Shown: positions 1-9,020 of the stretch, piece after piece | Numbering within the stretch: position 1 is the first letter of the stretch | How the letters are laid out: every line of letters begins with the position of its first letter | Source: Thermoplasmata archaeon | Lineage (GTDB): Archaea > Thermoplasmatota > Thermoplasmata > Thermoplasmatales > Thermoplasmataceae | NCBI GenBank assembly: GCA_021802365.1 | Contig: JAKAAJ010000003.1 | Coordinates: 1-34,510, forward strand | Length of the DNA: 34,510 nt | Direction of reading: 5' to 3' | The notes under the pieces: model-generated | Told to the model about the DNA's origin: nothing | What the model saw: the letters and a program-made list of their open reading frames with translations, nothing else | Databases searched by the model: none | Made by a program: the position numbers and the translations under genes

Positions 1-854
1 TGTGGCACTTTGTTGAATGCCTCCAGAAATGTCGGAAACTGATTCTCTGTCATGTTGTCATAACCCAGCAACCCAATTGACATAATCAGAGAAAGCATGA
101 ATACCTTCCTGATGGATTTCTTCTCTGCCACAAGAGTTTTCAAAGGGTTCTTTGTTGTCTTTCTCTTCTTCCTGGCCAGCTGATATATGTTAGATTCTGG
201 TGTCCTGACAAGCACAGGCAGTATGAGAACAAGTGGAAGTATGGAGACAAGGAACATTATTCTCCAGCCGATTGTATCAAATGAAGCAGTTGTAGCGAAT
301 ATGAATGAGATCATTAGAAGCCAGGCTGCTCCAATGACATGAGCCCAGCTTCCTCCTGATTCAGCAAAACCAGTAAGGAAACCTCTGTATCTGTCCGGAA
401 AATTTTCTGGACCAAACACAAGACCTCCGGCTATCAGACCTCCAATGAATACCCCTCCTATGAGCCTGAGTCCAATGAAAATTATTGGTGAGTAAATACC
501 AACGCTTGCATAAGTTGGAGTGGCAGCAAGGAGTGCAGTGAATATGGAAGAACCAAGTATGTTGATATAAAGAGACCTTTTTCTGCCTCTGGCATCGGTC
601 TCATGCCCAAATATGGCTGCCCCAATTGGCCTGGTGACAGATCCAGCTGCAAATCCACCCCAGAATATAATAAGTGAGATTCCCAGCGTACTGGATGGAT
701 ATATGGCCTTAGCAGCCTCCACTGACACAAATGTAAGGGCAACAAAACTCAAAATATCAAAGGTATAGGCAAAGAACGATATGTAGAGACCCTGTGCATG
801 ATATCGATCAAGCTTTTCCCCTGGCGGTTGAGATGGATTTGTACTGTTTTCCAT
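1..854 (-). CDS. MFS transporter, metabolite:H+ symporter type (3' part outside window)
   Basis: The frame opens at an ATG (852-854 on the minus strand) and stays open to position 1, so about 284 N-terminal residues are present and the C-terminus is cut by the window edge. The translation begins MENSTNPSQPPGEKLDRYHA and then shows alternating hydrophobic helices. The MFS loop 2-3 motif appears as GHETDARGRKR, followed by RLIGGVFIGG and, later, RTPES after helix 6, as in sugar/dicarboxylate/benzoate symporters. It should act in the cytoplasmic membrane as a proton-coupled importer of a small organic acid or similar solute. A TATA-like box at 874-883 lies about 25 bp upstream of the ATG, consistent with a leaderless transcript. 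Its position beside a catabolic island suggests substrate uptake, but the substrate cannot be read from sequence. Confidence 0.88.
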   Translation of the reverse strand, partial: MENSTNPSQPPGEKLDRYHAQGLYISFFAYTFDILSFVALTFVSVEAAKAIYPSSTLGISLIIFWGGFAAGSVTRPIGAAIFGHETDARGRKRSLYINILGSSIFTALLAATPTYASVGIYSPIIFIGLRLIGGVFIGGLIAGGLVFGPENFPDRYRGFLTGFAESGGSWAHVIGAAWLLMISFIFATTASFDTIGWRIMFLVSILPLVLILPVLVRTPESNIYQLARKKRKTTKNPLKTLVAEKKSIRKVFMLSLIMSIGLLGYDNMTENQFPTFLEAFNKVP

Positions 855-873
855 TCTTGAGTATAATTAATAG

Positions 874-883
874 CTATATTTAA
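874..883 (-). promoter_or_regulatory. TATA-like box of the partial MFS gene
   Basis: On the minus strand the sequence reads TTAAATATAG, centred about 25 bp before the ATG at 854. That is the distance expected for a leaderless archaeal transcript. Confidence 0.5.
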
Positions 884-1080
884 GATGTGGTACTTCAAAA
901 TTACCAAAATCATAATAATGTGTAATATTGCAGCCCTAATTACTACTGTATGTTTAATCTGTTAACTTCAACCTAAGGCACAAAGTATACACATATGAGA
1001 CAGTGTATCCTTATTGAAAACCCACCCTAGTAATCGATATAAGCGGTCTTCTGGATGTCTAAATAATTCATTTGTTTGAA

Positions 1081-1111
1081 TTAAATAAAAACCTGTGAAG
1101 GGGTTCACAGG
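1081..1111 (-). terminator. Hairpin plus T-tract terminator
   Basis: CCTGTGAA (1092-1099) and TTCACAGG (1104-1111) form a perfect 8-bp stem around a 4-base loop. Read on the minus strand, the hairpin is followed at once by TTTTTATTTAA. It lies 34 bp past the stop of the MFS gene that ends at 1145, where a transcription terminator is expected. Confidence 0.65.
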
Positions 1112-1144
1112 AATTGATGGAGAGTTAAATGTTCAAGTTCACAC

Positions 1145-2503
1145 TCAAGTTCTAGAGGCTTCATATAGTGTCTTATTAGTAAGATCGCCTTTCATTCTAT
1201 ATACAATATATCCCAGTATAATAGCAACAACAATAAGTGCGGGGTAAACCGTAAAGACAGCACCAAGGGCCCCTACACTCAGAAGCGATGCAGTAATGTA
1301 AGACCCAACGCCTGTTGAGAGACGGTTTCCTACAGCCTGGAACCCGATGGATTTGCCTCTCAAGGAGGTTTCGAATATCTCTGAGCTCCAGACAGTCACT
1401 ACTGGTATGAACATATTGATTGAGATATTTGTGATTAGAATAAATGCCAATAGAGCATCCGGATATTTGGTTACTCCAAGTATTGAGACATCAAATATAA
1501 CGGAAATAATGGCCCCTATCAATGCGGTCTTGAATCTCCCTATTCTTTCTATCACAAAGTAAGTTATTGTAGCCCCTATCATAAATGCTAAATTAATTGT
1601 TACCGCAGAATATAGATCAGTCTTAACCCCTACTATTCCAAAAGCACTGTATATGATTGAACTTACCCCGACTTCAGAACCAGCCAATAAGTTGGTTAGA
1701 AATGCAGCTATACTTATAAGAAGTATCAATGGAATAATCACTTTGCTTTTCTTAATGTTCTTCACCTCAGGTGGTCTATTTTGGAAGGAAGACAGGTCAA
1801 TTGAGAAGTTTGGATCGATATTTCTCCTAACTATTTCAACTGCCTCATTCACCTTTCCACGTCTTAATAACCATCTTGGAGACTCTGGCACTTTTAGCCG
1901 GACTATCAGACCAATTATTGGAGGGATTATACCTGTTATAATGAGAACTTTGTATTCTAAAAGAGAAAATCCCAGTGATAAGTAAAGTCCATAACCCATG
2001 AGCCACGCAACGAAACCACCAAAAGGAAGAAATATCCAAAATAAACTGATGAGACCACCTCTCTTGGCTTTTGGAGAGAACTCAGTTAACAAACTAATGG
2101 CCGCAGGGAAATCGCCACCAATTGCTAGGCCAACCAATAATCTGAACACAAATAGTTCAGTAAAATTTGATGAAAATGCTTGGCCGATGATGAATATAAT
2201 CATCATAATTAGGTCTATTACCAGAGCCCTTCTACGGCCAAATATATCGGTAAAATAGCCCCATACGACTGCGCCTATTACAGCTCCTATAGAAAATGCC
2301 AGGACAGTCTCAGAAAATAAGACGCCGGATATGTGGAAATTCTTAATTATTGCTGTCGCTGCGGCGTTATATGAAACGAAGGCATAAAAATCAGCAAAGG
2401 CGCCTACGGCCACTACTGCTATCATATAATATAATGCCTTTGAGCCTTTTGAGTTATCAATTGTATCCAGAGCAGACTGTGGGACTATTACTTCGTTTAC
2501 CAT
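1145..2503 (-). CDS. MFS transporter (sugar/aromatic-acid symporter type)
   Basis: This 452-residue protein is a full-length major facilitator with about twelve hydrophobic segments. Motif A reads GYFTDIFGRRR at residues 82-92 and the mid-protein signature VPESPRWLLRRG falls near residues 206-217. This places it among sugar-porter-like carriers that include the aromatic-acid:H+ symporters. It probably imports a small organic acid across the cytoplasmic membrane. A TATA-like box at 2521-2531 sits about 23 bp before the ATG, pointing to a leaderless monocistronic mRNA, and a hairpin terminator follows the gene. The gene is AT-richer by eye than those to the right of 7291. The family is certain; the substrate is unknown. 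Confidence 0.9.
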   Translation of the reverse strand: MVNEVIVPQSALDTIDNSKGSKALYYMIAVVAVGAFADFYAFVSYNAAATAIIKNFHISGVLFSETVLAFSIGAVIGAVVWGYFTDIFGRRRALVIDLIMMIIFIIGQAFSSNFTELFVFRLLVGLAIGGDFPAAISLLTEFSPKAKRGGLISLFWIFLPFGGFVAWLMGYGLYLSLGFSLLEYKVLIITGIIPPIIGLIVRLKVPESPRWLLRRGKVNEAVEIVRRNIDPNFSIDLSSFQNRPPEVKNIKKSKVIIPLILLISIAAFLTNLLAGSEVGVSSIIYSAFGIVGVKTDLYSAVTINLAFMIGATITYFVIERIGRFKTALIGAIISVIFDVSILGVTKYPDALLAFILITNISINMFIPVVTVWSSEIFETSLRGKSIGFQAVGNRLSTGVGSYITASLLSVGALGAVFTVYPALIVVAIILGYIVYRMKGDLTNKTLYEASRT

Positions 2504-2963
2504 TGTGAATATAATAGTTGATTATATTTAATTCTTTCTATTTCCATATGTTTATGGAAATTAAATTCTTTTTTTAAATTGACTTTAGATCTTGATTTAC
2601 GGTTTTTTTATTCTTTTGTCAATCCCATTATTTGTAATGCGTTCAAAAATCTAAATTTCTAAAATTTAATTGGTCCTCACTGCTCTTAGATAGGGACGAA
2701 GATGTAAATTCTGCCTTTATGGTCAATGTTTTCTTCCACCCCCCATCTTTTAGTGAAAGGAAACAATTTAATAGAACCCGTAAGTAACTCAGGAAATAAC
2801 TCACCATCTTTTGATTAATTTTGTACTTATACCCTTTCCATTTCATTACTTAGACGGTTGCCTTATTTTTGGGAGTTTATAGAATAATAAGCATTAAACT
2901 AACTGCCTGATAGCTAAGGTAGACCGTGAACTTGGACATACTTGCTTTTCTCTGTGTCAATAA
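2504..2963. other. 460-bp gap without a recognisable gene
   Basis: This AT-rich stretch separates the MFS gene from the alpha/beta hydrolase gene end. Its first ~30 bases are the MFS promoter. The only open frame of note is a 67-codon minus-strand frame (2643-2846) with no recognisable domain and no convincing promoter or ribosome site. I do not call it a gene. It may be decayed sequence. Confidence 0.5.
2508..2528. repeat. Inverted repeat over the MFS promoter
   Basis: AATATAAT (2508-2515) and ATTATATT (2521-2528) form perfect 8-bp arms around 5 bases. The right arm overlaps the TATA-like box of the MFS gene starting at 2503. It could be an operator, but it is built only of A and T, so chance is a real alternative. 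Confidence 0.35.
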
Positions 2964-3830
2964 TTATATTTGTTTAATGAAATTAGCAACTGTATTGTTA
3001 AATTCTCTAAATCTATCTCTGAAGACATAATGACCTGCCTGGCTTATGGCGTGAAAAATTGTAATTTCCTTATTGGCATTAGAGATAATGCGAAATAAAT
3101 TTAACCCCCTTTCAACGATAGCTGAAGGATCATTTAATCCCCATAATATTAATGTTGGACATTGGATGGCCCCATTCTTGATAGTCTCGAGAGTGCTTTT
3201 TCTTAATTCGTTCATTTCCTCCTTCAAAGCATCCCTCTCGAATCTTAATTTGGCTTCTTTTGTTGTCGCAAGATTAGCTAACTCAAAGGTTTCATTTTTT
3301 AGCTCCTCGGACAGATGAGATATGTCATAAGAATTTGCTTTTAATTCTCGCAGCACGCTTTCTCTGGTCTCTACAGTTGGGGCCATAGAATCTAACTCCG
3401 CATAAAAGTCCGATGTCCGAGGAGGGATATCAGGTGCGGTCGTCCCACTATCAACCAGGATGAGTTTAGACATCAAATCTGCTCTTTGGAGGCAAATCAG
3501 TGTCGCGACAAAACCTCCTCTAGAATGCCCCACAAGAGTAACATCCCTCAATCCCAAAGCTTCTAAAAAGTTAACAGAATGCTCCACGATAGACGGGTAA
3601 TCTATCTTTCTTGAATCTGGAATTCCAGTGCGTCCCATAGCTAGTCTGTCAAACGCGATTACATGAAAATATTGTGACAAATAGTCAAAATTAAGATCCC
3701 AGACCAAGGAGTTATAGAAAGTGCCAGGATTACCGCCATGAATTAGAACTACCGCTTCCCCTGTTCCCTTCTCAAAGTATCTAGTTTGAATTCCATTTAC
3801 ATCAATATATTTTAAATAATCGCTCATCAT
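2964..3830 (-). CDS. Alpha/beta hydrolase (MhpC/NicD-like)
   Basis: The 288-residue protein has the alpha/beta hydrolase fold: oxyanion-hole motif HGGNPG at 31-36, nucleophile elbow GHSRGG with Ser103, likely acid Asp234 (WGLNDP) and His267 (AGHYVF), with a helical lid around residues 140-220. Relatives include C-C bond hydrolases of aromatic meta-cleavage and the N-formylmaleamate deformylase of nicotinate breakdown. It lies 35 bp downstream of the M29/NicX-like gene on the same strand, with AGAGGT about 12 bases before the start, so the two are probably co-transcribed. The pairing of a possible ring-opening enzyme with a hydrolase suggests that it acts on the ring-opened product; this is inference. 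ATG ATG at the start leaves a one-codon ambiguity. Confidence 0.85.
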   Translation of the reverse strand: MMSDYLKYIDVNGIQTRYFEKGTGEAVVLIHGGNPGTFYNSLVWDLNFDYLSQYFHVIAFDRLAMGRTGIPDSRKIDYPSIVEHSVNFLEALGLRDVTLVGHSRGGFVATLICLQRADLMSKLILVDSGTTAPDIPPRTSDFYAELDSMAPTVETRESVLRELKANSYDISHLSEELKNETFELANLATTKEAKLRFERDALKEEMNELRKSTLETIKNGAIQCPTLILWGLNDPSAIVERGLNLFRIISNANKEITIFHAISQAGHYVFRDRFREFNNTVANFIKQI

Positions 3831-3865
3831 TTGTTCAAATACCTCTGGAGGGCACCTAATTTGTT

Positions 3866-5293
3866 TTATCCGAATTTTCTAATCCATTCTGCAGGGTCTT
3901 TAGCATAATCTTCATATTCCCCACCAGCACTAATTCCTGGTATTTTAGGAATCCAGTCTTCTTTTAGAATTTCATCGGGGTCCCCATACTTCTTCGCAAG
4001 TTCTCTGACCTCTGGATCATCTAAGGCTGTCAATCTACCATTTTCTATGACTTTCAGGGTTTTCTTGTCCTTAGTTGTAATTTCATATGTAGGAAACATT
4101 AGATGAACATGAAGGTGCCCATAAATATGTCCATTTAACCCGGCCCATTTTTCGCTTTGCCCATTCCATCTTGTTCCAAAACCCATATGAATTATTCCTG
4201 ACCTGCTTCTTTCTATTTCGTAGGCCCCACTGCTTAACATTAGAGAATTCACTGGTCTTCTAACTTTTGGGTTAGTACCTATTGCTACTTCCCATAACCA
4301 GAATAGCCCCTTATCGGGGAATTCCGGATACTTGATGTTTTCTGTTTTTGCAACAAGTTCTCTCCAAGCTTCCCCATATTTTTCTCCTCCCTTAATATCT
4401 TCAATTTTTCCCTGTTCAACTTTCACCGTTATGGGTTTAAATGGTTTTGTTATATGAGATATGGTTCCTTTAACCTCCCCTCTTACATCATCTTCTTCTA
4501 GAAGTGGTGGTGTCGGATAACCAAACAGATGACCAAAGTTTGGTCTTGGTCCAAACCCGCCTCTTTCATCCAACGACCTCTCGTAATATTTCTCATCTAA
4601 AGTGAACTCTAAGTCTGTGCCCTCTGGGTCTGTCAAACGAACTTTCCCTCCCTTTCCTTCTTTATAGATCATATCCCAGGCTTTTTTATTTATAAGTATG
4701 TTTAATTTAGTTGGAAAAACAGCAAATTTTTGCAAGAAAACATCTTTGGTGGCCCAGGGTATTGCCTGAAACTTTCTTGGCGCAAACGGATACAGGATGC
4801 CGTTATGGTCCGATTTTGGCATGGGACCACCTCTCCCATGAATCACCATATCATAACCATTTTCCCTAGCGTAGTTAAGTACTCTTTCTTGATAATCATA
4901 CCATCTTGGATTCTTCCAATATGGCTCATCTCTCATTATTCTTTTAATTTCATCGTCAAATGTAACCTCGTGATCCTCCCCCTCATCTATAACTATGATG
5001 TCGACTGAACTGGCACCTTTTTCTTTTAGGGATTTGCTTATTTCATCTACAACTTCCCTTTCGTGCAAGTTGCTGACAGCCATTAGAACCTTGTCACCTT
5101 TTGAAATATTTCCATAAGAGACGAATCCTGCCTGATGTCTTCCATGCTCAATGGTAGGTTTCCTTGAAGTGAGATGATCTGCATATCCCTTAAGGGTTGG
5201 ATTCATCATAAGTTTATATGAAAATTCCAGGGATACTTCGTCATCGGTTATATTCAACCCTGCAATTCCTGCTTCGTCATCAGTGTCACACAT
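3866..5293 (-). CDS. M29 aminopeptidase-like / NicX-like metalloprotein
   Basis: The 475-residue protein resembles the M29 (thermophilic aminopeptidase) fold, which also includes 2,5-dihydroxypyridine 5,6-dioxygenase (NicX). Supporting blocks are KVRLTDPEGTDLEF (217-230), WEVAIGTNP (334-342, Glu335), GIIHMGFGT (366-374, His369) and GHLHVHLMF (392-400). In family members the last block normally carries a His-x-Asp metal pair. Here it is a run of His393, His395 and His397 with no Asp. A TATA-like box (5314-5322) about 25 bp upstream of the ATG supports this start and a leaderless mRNA. The gene heads a unit with the alpha/beta hydrolase at 2964-3830. It could be a peptidase or a ring-cleaving dioxygenase. 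Given the surrounding catabolic genes I favour the latter, weakly. Confidence 0.7.
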   Translation of the reverse strand: MCDTDDEAGIAGLNITDDEVSLEFSYKLMMNPTLKGYADHLTSRKPTIEHGRHQAGFVSYGNISKGDKVLMAVSNLHEREVVDEISKSLKEKGASSVDIIVIDEGEDHEVTFDDEIKRIMRDEPYWKNPRWYDYQERVLNYARENGYDMVIHGRGGPMPKSDHNGILYPFAPRKFQAIPWATKDVFLQKFAVFPTKLNILINKKAWDMIYKEGKGGKVRLTDPEGTDLEFTLDEKYYERSLDERGGFGPRPNFGHLFGYPTPPLLEEDDVRGEVKGTISHITKPFKPITVKVEQGKIEDIKGGEKYGEAWRELVAKTENIKYPEFPDKGLFWLWEVAIGTNPKVRRPVNSLMLSSGAYEIERSRSGIIHMGFGTRWNGQSEKWAGLNGHIYGHLHVHLMFPTYEITTKDKKTLKVIENGRLTALDDPEVRELAKKYGDPDEILKEDWIPKIPGISAGGEYEDYAKDPAEWIRKFG

Positions 5294-5313
5294 AATATTA
5301 TTAATACCAAATG

Positions 5314-5322
5314 TTATTTAAA
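5314..5322 (-). promoter_or_regulatory. TATA-like box of the M29/NicX-like unit
   Basis: The minus strand reads TTTAAATAA, centred about 25 bp before the ATG at 5293. Confidence 0.5.
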
Positions 5323-5774
5323 CCTTGTCTAATTTTATTTATTTTTAATAACTAATATTACATTATGAGATTACTGTCTAACATTAATAGAGATATTTAA
5401 TTCACAAAATGAATTTAGTAAGTCATATGATTTCCCAAATCGGGATCTTTATCCAGAGGTCTTTCACATTTTGGATAGGGTCAATTCGAACTGATTTACC
5501 TGGTGAAAGTTGACCAAGTGCCTCAATTTCCCGCTATTACTTGGGCAATACGGAATGATAAAGATTCATCGATATTGATGATAAGGTCATGGAATTTGTA
5601 TTATACTGGGTTTTTGGAAACCTCCATTATGAAACTGGAACTTTGAGACTCAATCTTTTGGTAAAATTCCTTTGAAGAAGAAGGATAATTACTTAATTTA
5701 ATGAAACTAGTTAAACAAAATTTCAGCAGAGTCTCTTTTAGGTCATCAATAGTCACAGGTTCTCCATATTGTTA

Positions 5775-5864
5775 CATAAAAATTATCCATATTATCACAA
5801 TTTTGTTCCTGAACGAAGAAAACTTCCATCTAAATCTTTCCTTAATTATAGCATAAACAATTGT
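5775..5864 (-). pseudogene. Relic of an IS5/IS4-type transposase C-terminus
   Basis: The minus-strand frame between two stops reads TIVYAIIKERF followed by RWKFSSFRNK and a hydrophobic tail. It resembles the pattern near the end of DDE transposases in which a glutamate-containing block is followed by S-x-IK-x-x-F-G and then SFRN. The surrounding frame is broken by stops on both sides and no start or terminal repeats were found, so the element is long dead. The match is from pattern memory over about 30 residues and needs a search. Confidence 0.4.
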
Positions 5865-5953
5865 CCTTCATCAGGTAGTTACAATTTCATCCTCAGAATA
5901 ATATAATGGCTCTCCCACATTTGACCATTAACAAAATAACTAAAATTACTATA

Positions 5954-5962
5954 TTTTATATA
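5954..5962 (+). promoter_or_regulatory. TATA-like box of the ornithine cyclodeaminase-like gene
   Basis: TTTTATATA is centred about 27 bp before the ATG at 5986. No ribosome-binding site precedes the ATG, which fits leaderless initiation. Confidence 0.55.
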
Positions 5963-5985
5963 TTTAATTTCACCTAAGCATTACT

Positions 5986-7137
5986 ATGGTATTATTCATA
6001 AACAACAAGGAACAGGAGATGGCAATAAATCCAAAGGAGGCAATTGAAGCTTTAGAATCTGGATTGAGGGAATTTGCACAAGGCAAAGGTATCAGAAGAC
6101 CAAGAATTGATATGTTCATCCCAACTAAGTCTACTGAGGACTATTTTTGTTTCTCTTCTATGGAAGGAGGTATCAGCAATCCCGGATACTATGCTATTAG
6201 AATCAAGCCCGACATCATGTCCTGGCGCGTTGTAAATGGAAAAAGAAGGAGAGAAACTTACAACACTGAGCCAGGAAAGTATGGAGGACTTGTTTTTCTT
6301 TTTAACGTTGAAAATGCAGCCCTACTGGCAATAATGAATGATGGGTTTATCCAACACTTGCGTGTTGCAGCTACCGCCTCTTTGGGAACGAAGTACCTGT
6401 CTAGACCAGACTCAAAAGTCTTAGGCATATTAGGTTCTGGAGGGATGGCTCATTCTTTTGCTAAAGGATTTGCTTCAGTTAGGAAACTAGACCTTGTTAA
6501 AATATACAGTCCTAACAAAGCTCATTCAAACGCCTTTGCAGAAGAGATCAGGAGAGATTTAAAGATAGAGGCAGTTGTTGGCACCACTCCAGAAGAGGTG
6601 GTCAGAGATTCGGATATTATAGCCTCATGTACCAATTCAATGACTCCTACACTGAGAGGGGAATGGATAAGCCCTGGCACTCATATTTCAATTGTAGCAA
6701 GAAGAGAAATAGATGACGACGTGTTAATGCGAGTCGACAGGCTGGGGTTGTTGGTTGATAGACCTCCCCTTTCAATTAAGGGTTTTTTTGACAAAGATTT
6801 TGCTATTCGCAATCATGTTATGAGCTATGCTGCAGGAACGGAAGAAGAGAGGAGCAGGATCCCAGTTGTGGAACCGGTATTAGATCTATTTCATGCTTCA
6901 TACGTAAATTGCATAGATTGGGAATCTGGTAGGACATTTGTCAGAGAAAACCCAAGAGAAATAACTATGCTATCTCATGAATCACATGGAACTGCCTATA
7001 GCGATGCAGGAGCCAGTGAAGGTATTCAAGGAATTCAGTTTTCTAGCATTGGTGGGAGAATATATGAACTTGCATTGGAAAATGGACTGGGAAAGGAGAT
7101 TCCATCAGATATTTTCCTACAAGATTTGCCGACTTAA
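5986..7137 (+). CDS. Ornithine cyclodeaminase / mu-crystallin family protein
   Basis: The 383-residue protein carries the family's substrate-side block DGFIQHLRVAATASLGTKYL (119-138) followed by the NAD(P)-binding Rossmann turn GSGGMA (150-155). Family members are NAD(P)-dependent ornithine or lysine cyclodeaminases, alanine dehydrogenases and ketimine reductases, so cyclic imine or amino acid chemistry is expected. It is somewhat longer than the usual 310-350 residues, with a long N-terminus before the conserved core. It is transcribed alone, divergent from the M29/NicX-like unit, from a TATA box 27 bp upstream. In this context a ketimine reductase acting on a cyclic imine from a heterocycle is possible, but that is inference. 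Codon use and base composition look AT-rich like its left neighbours. Confidence 0.85.
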   Translation: MVLFINNKEQEMAINPKEAIEALESGLREFAQGKGIRRPRIDMFIPTKSTEDYFCFSSMEGGISNPGYYAIRIKPDIMSWRVVNGKRRRETYNTEPGKYGGLVFLFNVENAALLAIMNDGFIQHLRVAATASLGTKYLSRPDSKVLGILGSGGMAHSFAKGFASVRKLDLVKIYSPNKAHSNAFAEEIRRDLKIEAVVGTTPEEVVRDSDIIASCTNSMTPTLRGEWISPGTHISIVARREIDDDVLMRVDRLGLLVDRPPLSIKGFFDKDFAIRNHVMSYAAGTEEERSRIPVVEPVLDLFHASYVNCIDWESGRTFVRENPREITMLSHESHGTAYSDAGASEGIQGIQFSSIGGRIYELALENGLGKEIPSDIFLQDLPT

Positions 7138-7290
7138 ATTTTCATAGGCCCTTTTCATTGATTAACATAATTTGTTATTTTAATTAAGATTGTTTCGTTC
7201 ACCATAGAAAAATTTGACGGCAATTTTATTTCGTATATTATTATCCTATTACAACGATATTCATTAACTCATTCATCTTATGGAAGAGAT

Positions 7291-8754
7291 TCAGCTAAGG
7301 GTCCACCTCCCGTCCAATTGATTGTGATACCTCTGAAAAACCTCATTCCTGATTTCAGGGCTTGCCTCGCATCTTCCTGGAAAACTATCCTTTCTTTCGT
7401 ATGGTACAACAGCGAATATTATGCCTCTACTGTTCGTGTATTTTGAAGCCGGGAGGTCTCGGGGCCTCAGGGGATCAACTCCGCTTGCCCATCCCTTTCT
7501 GATAATCCCAATTTCTGCAGGATCTGCTCTGCTGCACATTGCCCATAAAACGTCATCCATATCATACGGGTTCACATCCTCATCCACAACCACAACCCAT
7601 TTTCCCATGTATGCTGCACTTCTCGTCTGAGAGGCCATATATCCTGCTTCAGTGGCATGTCCAGGATACATCTGCTCTATTGATATGTTGATGAACTGCC
7701 TCCCCACGCCGAATGAGGGACAGTATACCCCTTTAATTCCAGGTATCCCATTTTTTAAAAGTTCATCATAGATAAGGGCAGATTTCCATATACTCCTCCA
7801 GCTGGCATGATCATTGTAGCTTCCTCTGGACATTGCTGAACCAAGCATAATGGCATTATTTCTGTAATACAGAGCATCGACAGAAAGGTATGGTTTTTCC
7901 TTTGCATCACTTGCATAGTATCCCGTCCACTCCCCATGGGGACCCTCCAGCCTGGTTCTGTCCGGGTACACAAAACCCTCAACTGCAATTTCGGCGCCAG
8001 CAGGTATGGGAAGACCTGTTTTCTTCCCCCTTATAACATTCATTCTTTTCCCCTTTATTGCTCCATAATATTCAAGCTCTGAAACACCTGTAGGAATCTC
8101 ACTTCCTGCAAGTATATACAGAAGTGGGTCTGGCCCGAATATCAGTACAACGGGCATCGGTTTTCCCTGAGAGAAATACTTCTCCCTGTGTGATGCCCCA
8201 TGTTTTCCTCTCTCTATATTCAGGCCTATGGTTTTAGAATCGAACAGCTGTGCTCTGTAGGATCCTACGTTTATCTTTCCGTCATCAGGATCGGCAGTTA
8301 TTACCGCAACACCTGTACCGATGAATCTTCCGCCATCCCTGTCATGCCATAGTGGTGTCGGGAATATATTCAGATCAATACTGTCCCCCTCCATTATGTT
8401 TTCAGTGATCTGCCCTTTCTCCACAAAATTGACAGGAAATTTTTCCGACTCTTTTTCCCATGCTGAAGGTTTTCCCTTGAGATTCTGAATTGTTTCACTG
8501 ATGCTGGGAAACTGGGGGAAACCAAACGTAAGATTGAACAGGCGATAGTTGCCTACAGAATTTGTCAGAACCCTGAACCCATCAAATTCACCTTCCCTGA
8601 AATTCTGGAAAAGGAGAGCAGGACCGCTGTTTTTTGCGTTCACCTGAGCAATTGCCGAAAGTTCAAGATTCAGTGATGAACCTTCTATTGTTTTCAGTTC
8701 CTGGATTTCCTCAGCCTGAACAATCCAGTCTCTGAGATCTGTCCAATTTTTCAT
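7291..8754 (-). CDS. UbiD-family decarboxylase, canonical active site (UbiD-1)
   Basis: The 487-residue protein matches the UbiD family of prenylated-FMN (de)carboxylases. By spacing to the fungal Fdc1 enzyme, the metal/cofactor ligands are Asn162 (NVGSYR), His185 (GKHG) and Glu226 (GVSE). The catalytic E-R-E set is Arg167, Glu270 and Glu275 (EGPHGE). All canonical positions are therefore intact. It should reversibly decarboxylate an unsaturated or aromatic acid in the cytoplasm using cofactor made by the UbiX at 16254. It is transcribed away from the molybdenum hydroxylase operon. A TATA-like box (8773-8782) lies about 24 bp upstream. UbiD-4 (26801) is its closest relative in the window by length and motif wording. 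The substrate is unknown. Confidence 0.9.
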   Translation of the reverse strand: MKNWTDLRDWIVQAEEIQELKTIEGSSLNLELSAIAQVNAKNSGPALLFQNFREGEFDGFRVLTNSVGNYRLFNLTFGFPQFPSISETIQNLKGKPSAWEKESEKFPVNFVEKGQITENIMEGDSIDLNIFPTPLWHDRDGGRFIGTGVAVITADPDDGKINVGSYRAQLFDSKTIGLNIERGKHGASHREKYFSQGKPMPVVLIFGPDPLLYILAGSEIPTGVSELEYYGAIKGKRMNVIRGKKTGLPIPAGAEIAVEGFVYPDRTRLEGPHGEWTGYYASDAKEKPYLSVDALYYRNNAIMLGSAMSRGSYNDHASWRSIWKSALIYDELLKNGIPGIKGVYCPSFGVGRQFINISIEQMYPGHATEAGYMASQTRSAAYMGKWVVVVDEDVNPYDMDDVLWAMCSRADPAEIGIIRKGWASGVDPLRPRDLPASKYTNSRGIIFAVVPYERKDSFPGRCEASPEIRNEVFQRYHNQLDGRWTLS

Positions 8755-8776
8755 ACATGGTTAAGAACCTCTAATA

Positions 8777-8794
8777 AAATAAGCATTCTTATTT
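8777..8794. repeat. Inverted repeat at the UbiD-1 promoter
   Basis: AAATAAG (8777-8783) and CTTATTT (8788-8794) are perfect 7-bp arms around CATT. The left arm overlaps the TATA-like box of UbiD-1 (8773-8782). A regulator site is possible, but its AT-rich make-up makes chance plausible. Confidence 0.3.
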
Positions 8795-8987
8795 CATTTA
8801 CGGAACAAATAGCACTTATTTCTCAGAATGTATTTTCGCATTGTAAAGTTTAACCTTTGTCAGGTTTACCATCAATAAATTCAATTAACAAATAAAGTGA
8901 ACATCCTACAAATAGTTTAAAAGAAATATTATGAGATTACAATGGTAAAGTAAGTTAAGTTATAGACTATGTCAAGTTTAACAAAAA

Positions 8988-8996
8988 AAATATAAC
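8988..8996 (+). promoter_or_regulatory. TATA-like box of the molybdenum hydroxylase operon
   Basis: AAATATAAC is centred about 29 bp before the ATG at 9021. No Shine-Dalgarno sequence precedes the start. Confidence 0.4.
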
Positions 8997-9020
8997 TGAT
9001 ATATTGATATACTTAAGATC

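Larger units (their letters stand above)
5294..5985. other. 692-bp divergent gap with decayed coding sequence
   Basis: The two ends are the promoters of the flanking divergent genes. In between, one minus-strand frame reads through about 450 bp but is broken by several stops. Its open pieces are 5775-5864, which looks like a transposase fragment and is listed separately, and 5604-5771, which has no recognisable family. I see no intact gene, RNA gene or terminal inverted repeats. Confidence 0.5.

Noticed and set aside
1131..1154. Direct repeat TCAAGTTC near the end of the MFS gene
   Set aside because: Only two short copies, at the gene end, with no array, palindrome or promoter context.
2643..2846. 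67-codon minus-strand frame in the gap
   Set aside because: No promoter, ribosome site or recognisable domain; AT-rich low-information sequence.
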